Assembly: GCA_905250885.1 (NCBI GenBank)
Contig: CAJNOQ010000244.1
Location: 1 to 59,968 of the forward strand
From: Didymodactylos carnosus
Lineage: Eukaryota; Rotifera; Eurotatoria; Philodinida; Philodinidae
Length of the DNA stretch: 59,968 nucleotides
Direction: 5' to 3'
Numbering within the stretch: the first letter of the stretch is position 1; each line of letters begins with the position of its first letter. The notes under the pieces were generated by a model. The model worked only from the letters and a program-made list of their open reading frames with translations. It was not told the origin of the DNA and searched no databases. Positions 1-12,007 of this stretch are shown here, piece by piece. Position numbers and translations under genes: made by a program.

Positions 1-2198
1 AAGGGAACGCTTAAAATAAATTATAGCACTTAAGAACAGAATTGAAGTACAAAAATAGAGAGATGGAGATGACGATCAGAAATACAAATCTCTCTATATG
101 AACATAATCAAGAATTGTCAATTGTCGATGAGTAAAGTATATTGTTGCTTTTCTATTCTATTTCATCCATTTTTTTTCTCTTCTTTTTCTTCATACAGAT
201 AATAGCACTACGAAATGAAAAATAGAATACACACCAAGTTGGTTGTTGTAATTCATAGTTAACAACAAAAGAAGAGAAAAATAACATTATATCGATTTCA
301 TATTTGACTTTGTTAACGGGAATGGTCAATAAAAGTTAATATGTTCGGTAATATAATTAATCGTAAGTCCATTGGTATAGAGTTAGAAATAAACATCTCA
401 AAACATATTTTTAATCAAAATAAATTTTTTCTCTCTATTTTATCTCTTATGCATGCAAAACTATAATTTCAAAATAAATTTATCATACTATTAAAACAAT
501 TAATTTTACAACTATTTTCACGTCGCAACATAACGTATTATATGGATAGTTTTCCGGATGTTAGGAATTTGTGTGAAACTGAATAAGAACCATATATTGT
601 TCGAAGTAAGTAATAAAAAGTAATAAAAGGAGAAGAATATTAATAACTCTTTCAACATGTGTGCAGTAGTATAATAATAGTAAAAAAACGAAAAAAAAAA
701 TTGAATTTTTATACCATTCATACGTAATTAAATATTTAAATCAATTAAAATTTAATCAAACTTTAGTTGTTTTCAGAAATACAAAATGTCATGATAATTT
801 CTTTAGTAAATTGAATTAATAGTCATAAATGTATCTAAATTCTATCAACTCCAAAGTTTAATCAAAATAGTAATTAATTATTTTTGAAACAATAGATGAT
901 AAAAAAAATTGAATTTTTCAATAAATTTTAAATGTAATAAGGTGTGATGTTTGATACGTGCAAAAAATTGTTTCAATCTATTAAAGTAGTTAGTCTATCT
1001 TCTATTAATATGAAAGAATTATTTTCAAAAAATCAGTTACAAATTATTATATATTCTTAGACGAATAACAAATTACAAGAATATTAGATTTTAATACTTT
1101 TTTCTTCTCTGCTTTTCCTAATCGAACAAAATATTAAAGTTGAGTGAGATTTGATCTGTTCAATGATTTTTATTTTCTCGTTTTTTGTCATTTTAAGAAA
1201 TATAATTTATCTCTAATAATTTTGTTGAACGTGACATTTTTCTACTATATATTATTCATCATTAATACTTACTATATGGTAGTCGATATAGTATTTTTAT
1301 TCTTATTTATTCTATTTCATTGAATTTAAATTTTCTCTTTTTCCCTACAGTAGAGAGCATCACATACTCATAGTCACATACACATATAATATACAGATAC
1401 ATGTATATATATATATATACGTCAAAATCTTAATTATCAATTAGCAGTGTTAAATCAATTAATTTCTTTTTCCGTTTCGGATGTTATTTCATGTCAAAAT
1501 ATGATCACATACACTCTATGACGTCATTATTTTATTTCTCTTGTTTATCTATTCAATTAGATCTATGAACACATTCAATAACAACGTGGATCATTTTGTT
1601 ATGATCTATTAACTCTAACATTCACAAAGTTTATCATTTAACGCTAGAAATATTATTATAATGAGAGAAAAATTAACGTATATATAATTATAAATCTGAA
1701 ATCTTTTTTCAATTCTATCGACCTATTTCTTTTTTTTCTTTTTTTCACTTTTTGTATTTAGCATAGTTACATTTATAAGCTTAACGAAAGCAGAGAAAGA
1801 GCTTCTTTTTTTTTTTTTTTTGTTTCTATTTTGCTACTAATATGATAAACTTAATTCATTTAGTGGTAGGCGTTGGCGTTTTTTCTTCTTCTGAATACAC
1901 ATGAGTTTTCAGTGGGAAAAAGAAAGACCCGAAGCCAGACAAAAAAAAATAAAAATAAAAAACATGAAATGATATTTAAAAAATATTTTTCTGATTTTTC
2001 AATGATTTGATATTTTATTTATACCTAAATGAGATTAAATTATGATCATGTTTCTTTTTTTTTACGTTAAATTAAAACAAATATTCCAAAAAATCGTTTT
2101 TGTGTTTTCTCGTCGAATTGAGGTAAGAAAATTATAATATTAGATTTTTGTAGACAAACAGTTATTGATTCGTGATCCCCATTACTTACTCTGTTGTT
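1..2198. other. AT-rich intergenic DNA
   Basis: No supported gene. The stretch is strongly A/T-rich with homopolymer runs and a short (AT)n tract near 1405-1420. Open frames here are short and of low complexity. Confidence 0.6.
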
Positions 2199-2200
2199 TA

Positions 2201-3073
2201 AGGTGCCAGAAATTCGAAAATTCAGCAGGTTTTTATATTTTTATATATTTTTTTTTTGTTTTAAATGCATAGTTGGATAGAGAGCGTTGAGTTGATTCAA
2301 AAAATATGTTTTAATGTTTGAAACAAATGTTTTTTCATGTCAAAAAATGGAAAATACTTGAAGGGTCTAAATTTTTGAAAAACCCTTCAGTTTTACAAAA
2401 AAAGTTCAAATGTTTTTCTTGGTTTTCATTCTTCAAACATTTTGAAAGTATTTGTTCAGATTCAGCATTAAAAATTGAGTATGAATCTGATGTTTGATTG
2501 AGGTTGAAGACAAAGATCTATCCCAGTATGGACGTCTTGAACTCGCTCTGTAAAAAGTTCATAAATACTTTTGCCAAAATCTATCTACCTTTTTTTTGTG
2601 AAGAGATGAAGACAATTTTTGTACTTTATTAGAAACGTCATTAAACGAGCTTTAAAAGTACTCATCGCTTGGTTTTTTATTTTGCATCGTCACTGAGAAA
2701 ATTCATCTTTGCTAGATTAAGAGCGAATAAATCAGAATTTTGCCTGTAATTCTCACTTGTCTCTATCAGTACCCAACTTTTATCCAATACAAATATCATA
2801 TTTAAAATCAGTGTCCAACAGTCCAATCTACATTTCAAAATTTATCGTTGATTTTCATTTTTTGAGTTTTAAAAACATTCTTTTGCTTCAAAACTGAATC
2901 GTTTTTTGAACATTTAGATCTCTCAAGTATTTTCCATTTTTTTCGTCATGAAAAACATTTGTTTATACATGAAAACATATATTTTTTGAATCAGGTCAAC
3001 ACGATCTATCTAACCATGTATAAAAAACTAAAAAATAATAAAAACCTGTTGAATTTTCGAATTTCCGGCACCT
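2201..3073. mobile_element. Foldback MITE with TA target duplication
   Basis: The left end (AGGTGCCAGAAATTCGAAAA from 2201) is repeated in inverted orientation at the right end (reading inward AGGTGCCGGAAATTCGAAAA, ending 3073). Both ends are flanked by TA (2199-2200 and 3074-3075), as expected for Tc1/mariner-type insertion. The inverted similarity continues well inward: the stretch near 2310-2370 pairs with 2920-3000. Most of the element could therefore fold into one hairpin. No transposase frame was seen, so it is non-autonomous. Confidence 0.8.
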
Positions 3074-3075
3074 TA

Positions 3076-6017
3076 CTCATTATAACTCAAATGAAATTGA
3101 CTGGATTCACTCAGTAAATTAATGGTTCATTGATTTCATGTAAATTAACCACTTATTTTTCAGAAGTAAAGTCAAACATTCACGCATAGATAATAAATGT
3201 AGACATTCTCCTCCACATCATATGAGTAATAAAATACATTTAACTTCGACGTAAAATCTACTTCTAACAACCTATTATTATTAATAGAATGACATGATTA
3301 ATTGTTTTTCTATAAATATATTATTATTGAAGAATGAAAAAAAAAAATAAATTAATGTTTTCAAAAACTCTCAAACAGATGGATATATTGTAAAAATCTC
3401 GGTAACAAAACTAAACTTGTGCTATATGTTTCTTTCAAGTACTTTTAAATTCAATTATAATTCCTCCTACTCACGTGAATATCATTAGATTTTTTTTTTA
3501 TGAGAATTACCGAAGGGTATTTAATTCTTTCTTGTTTTTTAAAACATAAAATTAATATTTTTCAAAACTTTGTTTACATTATTTTTGTTTTTATATACTC
3601 TCTACACATTTAGAAATGTTATCTAATTCGAAGATAAGGACATCTGAGGTCATGTAACAGTCAATGTACTATTGTATTTGTGCGTTTTCTCTATCTAACT
3701 TAGGCTTAAGGATATCTTCCATCTTTTTCTTAAAAACGAACACTGAAAGCGACGAGGACTTGATATTTTCACGGTATGTTAGAAAAATACCATCCATGAT
3801 CTTATTTCATTATGAATAGTCTAGCAATATTTTTCGTACTGCGAAGAGTAAGCCACAAGCGATTTTATTCCATTAGGACAAACCAGTTTGCTTCAGCTAC
3901 TCGACGTGTAAAAAGCATCAACGAGAAAAGATTTAAACTACTGCGCAACGGAAGCAAGTGAACCATTTGCTAGTGTTAGAATATCAGCGCTGTGATAACG
4001 ACAAACGCCGTCGACTAACTAATGCGATCCAAGACTTTAACAGACTCAGACGATCCAAGTATTTTTGAATTTTGACCTTGTTCTACAACATTTCTTCCAT
4101 TTTTAAAATCATATTTGGAAAGAGCATGAAAAACTGAATCGATGTATGTATAGCGCTATGCATGTTCAGGGGTGAAAAACGAAATGAACACTTTTGTTCA
4201 GAATTCGATGCCGATTCCAAATGTATGAATGTTTTTCGAAAATGTACAAGAATACTTATAGGGAAATAGTTGGAGGATCCACAAAATAGGACAAAAAATT
4301 TTCGAATATCTTTGGTTTTTGAGACAAAAGTTACGATTCTTTTAATGTTGCGAAGAAAAATCGTGAAGGATCGCAAGTAGTCTCATTTTGTAGAGGACAA
4401 TCGACTCTACTTCTCCATAAGTTTAGCTCAAAATTGAAATTTTTTTCAAAAAAGAGGAGATTATCCCCTTAATGATTATATCATATATAACACAACATAT
4501 TCCTAAGAGATAGAGATCAGTAGATACTACAATTAATTTAAGTCCATCGTTGAGATAGATTATTTCAAATTTTGCAAAAATATCACTGATCTCTTCATAT
4601 TACTTCTATGATCATGTATCCCGTTTTCAAGTACTTACTGTCACTTCACTATTTAAAAGTACAAGTAATTATCAGCTATGCTTGCAGAGAAGAGATGGAA
4701 GAAGTTGGAAATTGATCAGAATCAGGCATTGTTGAGTAGAAACTCAGATCAAATACGACTTGTCGAATGTATAAAGATTGTACTATTCGTTAAATTATTA
4801 TTTCACTTATTTCTCATAGGTAAAGTAATTGTGACCATATTAACAGAATGAGAGTATTTAATGATATAATTTATTAGAAGTGTTATTTTTTCCAGTTTGT
4901 ATGTACAATGAAGCGTTTAATAATATATATCTATAAGTACAAAGATAGAAGGGAATTTTTTAATATCGCCTTCTATCCAATGTACTCGCTTACACAACAA
5001 AGAACATTTCCTAAAAAAGAAATAAATGTCTCTCTATTTTCTGTTTTTCATTTCCTATATCCATACAAAAGACATGTCGCGTTCGAAACATACTGTAATT
5101 CTATTGTTTAGAATTAAATGCACATTAATGATGATTATCTTTACTAGAAGGAGTAGAAAAAATGAGCTAAAGTTGTAAAAAATATAACAAGTAAAATAAA
5201 TATATACTCAAGAGAGAAATCTTTGTAAATATCTTTGCTCAGATTTTTTATTTTATCAAATTCTGAAACGTTTTTCTTTTATATCGCTGTATCCAATTGG
5301 TAGTACAAAAAAAGAAAAAATAGAAAACACTAGTTGACTCTAATACGGATGTGGAAAAAATTGTAGAAAAACAAAGAAAAAGAAATAGAGAAATAATATC
5401 ATCTAACAATGTTTGAAAAACAAAGAAAAAAAAACACATCATTATCATCATCAATAACGACTCATATCTTATTGCTTTATTTCAAAGTGTAAAAGCACTC
5501 CGCTACTAATCTAAACTCAACTTTCTGAATTCACTTTAAGAATTGTTTACATGATGTTTTTTTTACACATTTAAGGCTGAAGTATTGCCTGTAGTCAGTA
5601 TGATTGAATAAATTGATACACGAGATCCAAGTATGTCTTTTTGTTTGAAAATTTTATTTTGTTGTATAATTTAACTGTTTCCTGATAGTAAATATGGTAT
5701 GAAAGAATATTTTTCTATGGATGGTGTCTTTTCATCATCTTATGTTGAACGAACGATTTAAATTCTTAGGATAGACGCTTTTCTACAGTCTTATCATGCA
5801 GACGATTTTATGTAATCGGCCATAGACGAATTAATCTAAACGGCTTACTCCAAAAGAGATATAAAATAGTTTTTTGTAGCATATTCTCATCTACCCGTCG
5901 TCGCCTTTATTGCTAGTATCTCTTGTGAAGGCAAGTGATCTAAACAATCTGTTTTTAGGTTCTGTTTTATTCTCGTATTGAATTTGAAATTATAGATTAT
6001 TTCAAAATATCTTCAAA
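3076..6017. other. AT-rich intergenic DNA
   Basis: No supported gene. Open frames at 4083-4376, 4908-5111 and 5248-5454 are low-complexity, F/Y/K-rich and resemble no family I know. Confidence 0.5.
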
Positions 6018-6019
6018 TA

Positions 6020-6711
6020 ACGGGTGGCGCATAATAAACGGGACACTTTTGTTCTTTATTTTTAAGGCACTTTCGAATGATCTAAAAATCTGGTTCTAGT
6101 CTCATTCGATAGAAAATTGAATTCTCTACAAAACCTGCTTTTTGAATCTCTGATAGCATTTTTCTCGTTTGAGCACCACTCAGAATATTGAATAGTGCTA
6201 AATGCTCAAACTGCGACGTGCTTTTGTTATATGCTTTTTTGAGATTTTTAGCCCATTGTCTGAGGTTCAATAGTTGCTTTTCTAGGTAGAAAAATAGAGA
6301 ATTTTGTGCTCTGTCGGATACAAAACTAGATTCAAAAGTTAGATTTTTTTAGATTTATCACCTTTTTGCAAAGAAATTTTCGTAGAAAACTTAACTGTAG
6401 AATTTCGAAGAATGTGTAAGAAGATGCAGCATTTTCCGGTGAGTCTTCTGATGTTTTTAAAATTCTTATGAAGTCTGTTCTGGGATCAAGGCAAATATTT
6501 TTCTGTTTTCGGTATGTCGCAGTTCGAGAATTTAGCACTATTATATTTTGAGTGGTGATTAAACAAGAAAAATGCTATCATAGATTCAAAAGGCAGGTTT
6601 TGTAGAGAATTCAATTCTCTATCGAATGTGACTAGAACCAGATTTTTAGATCATTCGGAAGTGCCTTAGAAATAAAGAACAAAAGTGACCCGTTTATTAT
6701 GCGCCACTCGT
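6020..6711. mobile_element. Foldback MITE, TA target duplication, possible transposase remnant
   Basis: The terminal inverted repeats (ACGGGTGGCGCATAATAAAC from 6020, and its near-perfect inverse ending at 6711) extend inward for well over 100 bp: 6021-6180 pairs with 6560-6710. TA dinucleotides flank both ends (6018-6019 and 6712-6713). Two short minus-strand frames inside (6082-6270, 6332-6538) are not recognisable as a transposase. The sequence supports a Tc1/mariner-like non-autonomous element. Confidence 0.8.
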
Positions 6712-7245
6712 TAATTGAAAGATTAAAATCAATAGTGTTTTTGTATATAGAGACAATCACAGTTTTTGCTCTATAAGATAAATTTTACATGATTTGAAAA
6801 TCTAACCTTCATCTGCTGTAAATTTCAAATATTCAAATAATTTCGTTCTTGAGATGATATTAATTCCTATCTTCAATACCAAGTGTCTGTTTATGTAGCT
6901 ATTAGTAAAATATTTTGTTTCCGTTGAGTAAAATATGTTGTACTTTAACAAGATATCCTTCCATTCATCTTTAACTTGCTCATCTACGCCATTGTTTTCT
7001 TGTCATAACGACAGATGTACAACCATTACGAAACAGTACATGATTAATGTGATATCAGCACATCGGCAGATCTCAGTGATAGAGAAGAAATATGACTGAA
7101 TTAATACAACCGTCTTTGAGTACACTTCTTAAACATGGATGATTTTTGTTCTTCATTCATATAGCAAGTTGTGCGGTTAAACTACATGTGAATCCATTGA
7201 ATAAGTTCTTTTGAATGACTGAGATGACTTAGCTTGCATCATCGC

Positions 7246-7732
7246 TAAGGATGAGCGGTAAAAGATTTTTTTACTGAAGTTTACCGCGGTAAAATTTTGA
7301 AGTTTTTGCCGTAAGCCACTAACGATAATAAAATTATTTTTACCGAAATTCTATTTCTATTTTTACCACTACGGTTTTTTGAACTTTTGACTCATCAGAA
7401 CATGAAATCAGACATGGTGAAATATTCAATGTTTCTCAGAGATAACCTGTGAAGTGAAGCAGGTGTAAATCGAAACTTTTTGAATGTTTCTCATTCATTT
7501 TAACTTGTTCTTTTCCATGAATAAACCTATTCATCGTAGTTTAAAAGTAACTTACATACATTATTAAAAACTCTGTCACCATCGGTAACGGTAAAATATT
7601 TCTTTTACAGTAGTTTACCACGGAAAAAATTTGAGATTTTTTACCGGTTTGAAATTACCGCGCTAAAAATCTGAAGTTGTTACCGAAGCATCGGTAACCG
7701 CAAGATGTTTTTACCGTTACCGCCCGTCCCTA
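7246..7732. mobile_element. hAT-like MITE with GTAAC-rich interior
   Basis: The ends are TAAGGATGAGCGGTAAA (left) and, read inward from the right, TAGGGACGGGCGGTAACGG. The flanking 8-mers ATCATCGC (7238-7245) and ATCATCAC (7733-7740) match at 7 of 8 positions, the target-site length of hAT elements. The interior is dense in GGTAA/TTACC motifs. No transposase is present. Confidence 0.75.
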
Positions 7733-8056
7733 ATCATCACCCATCGTGTCAGATCTAACAAAAGGCTTTAGTAAGGTCAGTATACATAACTAATGTTATC
7801 ATTTTTAATGCTAATGTTGTATCTTGCTAAAATTGGAAGAATTTTGCTGCTATTGAGGTAGATTGTCTGCAGTCAGTGCTGATCGCGTAAAAAAGAAGAA
7901 TTACTAAAGTTATTCATCTATCGTCTCAAAGAGATCATAAAACACTTCATATACATTTTCTGTGCATGATAATAACTATATTAGACTCGTAATTTCTATC
8001 AAAATGAAAGTGTTTTTTCCTTTGACAACAGGAGCATATGTACTTGCTTTCAATGT

Positions 8057-8834
8057 CATTGTGAGAGAACTCAAAAAGTCGAAACTTGTCCCATACGGGT
8101 TGAGCTGAAACTTTGGGAAGTCAATGATAATCAACTGTACTTGTACAGTTTGGGAAAGTTACGTGTTTCCACATTCTATGGTTTACATATGGCCGGAATA
8201 ACCTTGTGAGAAGGATGAAATTAAAGCTTTAAAACATAAAAATTCAGTTAACTCCTAATGCAATTTATGCAAGAAGTAACTACAGATTGCGCCATTATGG
8301 TAGCGCCACCTGTATTTATTCTAAAGTTAACATCTTCAAGAGCACAAAATTTTGTGATAACCCTTTTGTATATAGACAATGCAATTTTTATATTTTAAAG
8401 GTTTAATTACATCCTTCTCACAAGGTCATTCCGGGCATATGCAGATATTTTTTATGATCATAGGGCTGAATGCATTTTAACCCATAACACATAGAACTTA
8501 ACACCACTATACTTTGTAAATTGTTTTATAAACAGCAGATGTTATTAAAGTATATGTTCTGCTGATTTATTAATGTCTATACCAGAATAATGGTTTTATA
8601 ACATCTTCTGTTTATAAAACAATTTACAAAGTATAGTGGCGTTAAGTTCTATGCGTTATGAGTTGATAAAATGCATTCAACTCTAAGATCGCAAAAATAT
8701 CTCCTAAATCATAGAATGTGTAAACATGAAACTTTCCTAAACTGTCCAAGTACAGTTCATTATTGATTTCCCAATGTTTCAACTCAATCCGTACAGGGGA
8801 AGTTAAATCGATTTTTTTTCAGCTCTCTCATAAT
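8057..8834. mobile_element. Foldback element interrupted by a younger insertion
   Basis: A long imperfect palindrome. The left arm (8057-8185, resuming at 8442-8551) matches the inverse of the right arm (8596-8834). The left arm alone is interrupted at 8186-8441 by an unrelated inverted-repeat element, so the palindrome is older. No coding capacity was seen. Confidence 0.75.
8186..8441. mobile_element. Small MITE nested in the left arm of a foldback element
   Basis: The ends read CATATGGCCGGAATAACCTT (left) and, inward from the right, CATATGCCCGGAATGACCTT. The inverted similarity runs about 58 bp per side. The exact target duplication is unclear because the terminus is itself palindromic (CATATG). 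It splits the left arm of the surrounding palindrome while the right arm is uninterrupted. Confidence 0.75.
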
Positions 8835-10015
8835 GTGTATCCGATTTTTATTTGTGACTATTAGTTTTTTAAAAGTAACTAAGATCAACAAACAGTGACT
8901 AAAGTATAGTGATGAAAATCAAGGGAACGGAAATTCAAAATTGGTATGGCTTAAAGTGTCTAAATCTTTTCTTAATCTGTTAGACTAGTACTGGAAAAAA
9001 CCCCGTTGTATTTTGTTGAATGAGAAATGTGTTCATTTTTACTGATGATGATGTTCTGAGTGAAGAACGCAACGTCTCAATAAAGTTGCTTACTTTAAAA
9101 ATGATAAAGAAGGTGGGATTAATCTTTTTGTTGTATTTGAACAGTACACTACCAATAACTTTTGGCAGTTCAGTATGTTGGGCTGAAATGTTTATCATTT
9201 ATATTAGGAGCTTTAATTTCTAAAAGGAAACGTTGTATAGAAAAAGCGCTCTTAAACAGACTGGTATTTTAATGATGAGCTAGCATTCTTTCTACTACCA
9301 TGCTCTAGGCTTAAAAGAGTAGTTCCTCTTGAGATTTGAGTGATATCATCTGCGGTTTTGTTGCGTGGTTAAGTGTCCAAACAGGACCTTAGCACTTACT
9401 GTCTGCCATTATTAGATTCTTTAATGACAGTAGCTATTATTATTTGAAAAACAATTTTTAATTAATTTACAAAATCGTGCTTTCAGATACTTGTAATTAA
9501 AGAGAATGAGACCACACGAGGCATGCACCAATTAGAGTTGGTTGATTTATATTTCTTTCTTTTTTTTTCTTCCTAACAGACAACACTGTAGGAGCTATTC
9601 ACATCTCATTTTGTATAGAAAATTTTTCTCTACAATTCTATACTTTCGCATAAATTTTGTTGAATAAATACTTGTAGAAATATATCTGACAATAAGACTT
9701 TATGTTTGCTCGGATAACACTCACTCTTCACGATATATCGAGTACAAAGCACCGTCTAAACATTTAAGTACGTTGCGTGAGATAAACTACTTGGAGTATC
9801 AAAGTTGTTACAGATGAAAATCCTATTCTAAATCTGAAGAAATATTTTCTATTTTTTATTCACAACTATTTCGATATCATGAAATCAGATAATAATTATC
9901 AATCTCAGTTTTTGATTATAAAGTGATTTCTATCACCCTATAAGGAAGGATTCCTAAAATTAGAACAAGTTTTGAATTTGTTTTTATTATTTTAGCAATA
10001 ATTATAAGCATTTGA
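8835..10015. other. Intergenic, upstream of the C2-domain gene
   Basis: No supported gene. Overlapping frames on opposite strands at 8980-9223 lack family resemblance. A canonical splice acceptor (pyrimidine-rich, AG at 9994-9995) lies 20 nt before the next start codon. Confidence 0.5.
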
Positions 10016-11095
10016 ATGATTACAACAATAAAATCTACATATCGAATGATGTCTGCTTATGTGGCATTATCATGTTTGATCGCATTTGTTATTGTTATAA
10101 CAATTTGTCTAGTTAAACAATTTATATGGGATCCATTACTAGCCAAAAAGTTTGAAGTTATTCGACCTGCTCTCTATGCATCTGTTCGAAAATTATCGAC
10201 AACATTTGTTCGAAATTCTACAGTCACCGAAATATCATCAACAGGTCTTATGTCTAAATCAACATCGGTAACATGCATTCGAACAAGTGAACTACCGCAA
10301 TTAAAAAAGAATCTTGTCACGGCTACTCAAAGTCTTCCCATAGACAATCAACGATCGAACATATTAGAACGACCTCATCATCAGAATATTCCATCATCAT
10401 TGCGACTTGATTCTTCAACAATGAGTGTATTTGATAATCTAAAATCAAGTTTAGATTATGCGAGAGAAAAATTAACGACAAACAATGGATATAAATCATT
10501 CGATGATCAAAATGAAGCAATTTTAACTACTGATACATCAGGAAGTCATCGGTACTACTCATCATTTAGTTATGCTAATACACAACAACAAGGATACACA
10601 AATTTTGGTTCCGATGTAATCGACACACCTATCAACGATGAACAAGATGAATTAGCTGTCGATTCCAATACACCCATGTTACATTTTAGCTGTGAATATA
10701 ATCCTACATCATCTACAATTCGTTTAAATATTCAAAATATCCGCAATATGAAACATATCACCAATAATGCCCATGTATTTATTCGTTTTACAATTTTACC
10801 ACTACAACGTGGTTTAGAACCTTATGAAACATCAAAGCAAAAAGTAAAAGAATTTGTACGATTCGGTGAAAGTTTTAATATTCTAAAAAATATTAAACAA
10901 AAAGATTTACTCAATTTTTCTATTCGATTTTGTGTTTATATTTACGTGACTGAAGCCCAAATCTACGAATTAGGTGAAGCTATTTATCTCATGACAGAGA
11001 ATAATGATACACTATTTCAATCATTATATATAGAAAAATTACTGCCTATCAGACAACGATTTAAAAATTCAATAACAGTTTCTGATGATTATTAA
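10016..11095 (+). CDS. Single-exon membrane-anchored C2-domain (synaptotagmin-like) protein
   Basis: An intact 359-residue frame. Residues about 14-35 form one strongly hydrophobic helix (AFVIVITICLVKQFIW), a likely N-terminal membrane anchor. Residues about 65-210 are polar and Ser/Thr/Gln-rich linker. Residues about 215-355 read as one C2 domain of synaptotagmin type: a start like LHFSCEYNP, a strand RLNIQNIRNMKHI, then VFIRFTILPL, FGESFNI and LNFSIRFCVYIY. Expected Ca2+-binding aspartates of a classical C2 domain are largely absent, so Ca2+-independent membrane or protein binding is more likely; that is inference. The start was chosen at the first ATG, which follows a splice acceptor by 20 nt. 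Classical synaptotagmins have two C2 domains, so this is a shorter relative or a different C2 family. Confidence 0.7.
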   Translation: MITTIKSTYRMMSAYVALSCLIAFVIVITICLVKQFIWDPLLAKKFEVIRPALYASVRKLSTTFVRNSTVTEISSTGLMSKSTSVTCIRTSELPQLKKNLVTATQSLPIDNQRSNILERPHHQNIPSSLRLDSSTMSVFDNLKSSLDYAREKLTTNNGYKSFDDQNEAILTTDTSGSHRYYSSFSYANTQQQGYTNFGSDVIDTPINDEQDELAVDSNTPMLHFSCEYNPTSSTIRLNIQNIRNMKHITNNAHVFIRFTILPLQRGLEPYETSKQKVKEFVRFGESFNILKNIKQKDLLNFSIRFCVYIYVTEAQIYELGEAIYLMTENNDTLFQSLYIEKLLPIRQRFKNSITVSDDY

Positions 11096-12007
11096 AATTT
11101 TTTGTCAGATTTGAGATCTATTTTTTCTTTTGTCACAGTTCATTGTTGAGTTTATGAAAAAGTTGCAATCATAAAATAAGAATGTGCTTCTGTGATATTT
11201 GATCACCATAATCTTAACATTCAATAGGAGTCAACTCATCTTTCCGTTTTAATTATTAAACATATCACGCGTTCTTTTGTCTCAGAAAGATACAAAATGT
11301 ATTTTAAACGACTGAGATAATCATTTTGTTACTATTGAATTTCGTAATTCATTTCTTCGGCTGTTATGTGGCTGAGCTTTTCTTACCATTAGAAGAAAAA
11401 AAGACAAAAATTTCCATCAGAATTAAATATCTACTCGGTAGAAACGAACAGTCGGTTGTACTATTATTACTTCAAAGTCTGAGAAATGAATAGCAAATGT
11501 ACTTTTATATATTTTCTCATTAGACTTTATGATTATTTATTAACATTGTTCAAATTCTGTTCATAACAAAAAGTAAAATAGATGATGTATCAAAAGAAAA
11601 CAACAAATATCGATAACTAAAGTATTCTAGTTAACTAAAGTTCTATATGCAACTGATAATGAATATTCTTTATGTAGCTAGCTTCTAATGATTAGAGTAT
11701 CTGATTGAAAGCTTATGTTATTTGTTATTTCTCATTGTCAGTAAACATGCTTGTTGTTGATCTCGAACGCATCGTCATCGTTCTGATATGTTTCACACTT
11801 TTACCATCATAGTGCTGCGTAAAAAGACTTCTTTTGTTCTTTCACAAATAATCTATTCTTTTGTTTGTGAGTATCTAGGTTACACATGAAATCCAAAATA
11901 AAATACCAAAAATATTTTGAAAGAGTAAACTTCATTCTAAAATAGAGTAAATTTCAAAGTGATAGTTGGCAGATGACGACATGAGTTCGAGCGCTAATGG
12001 ATGCGAC
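11096..12007. other. Intergenic, 3' of the C2-domain gene
   Basis: AT-rich, no supported gene; the first part is probably the 3' untranslated region of the upstream gene. Confidence 0.45.
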
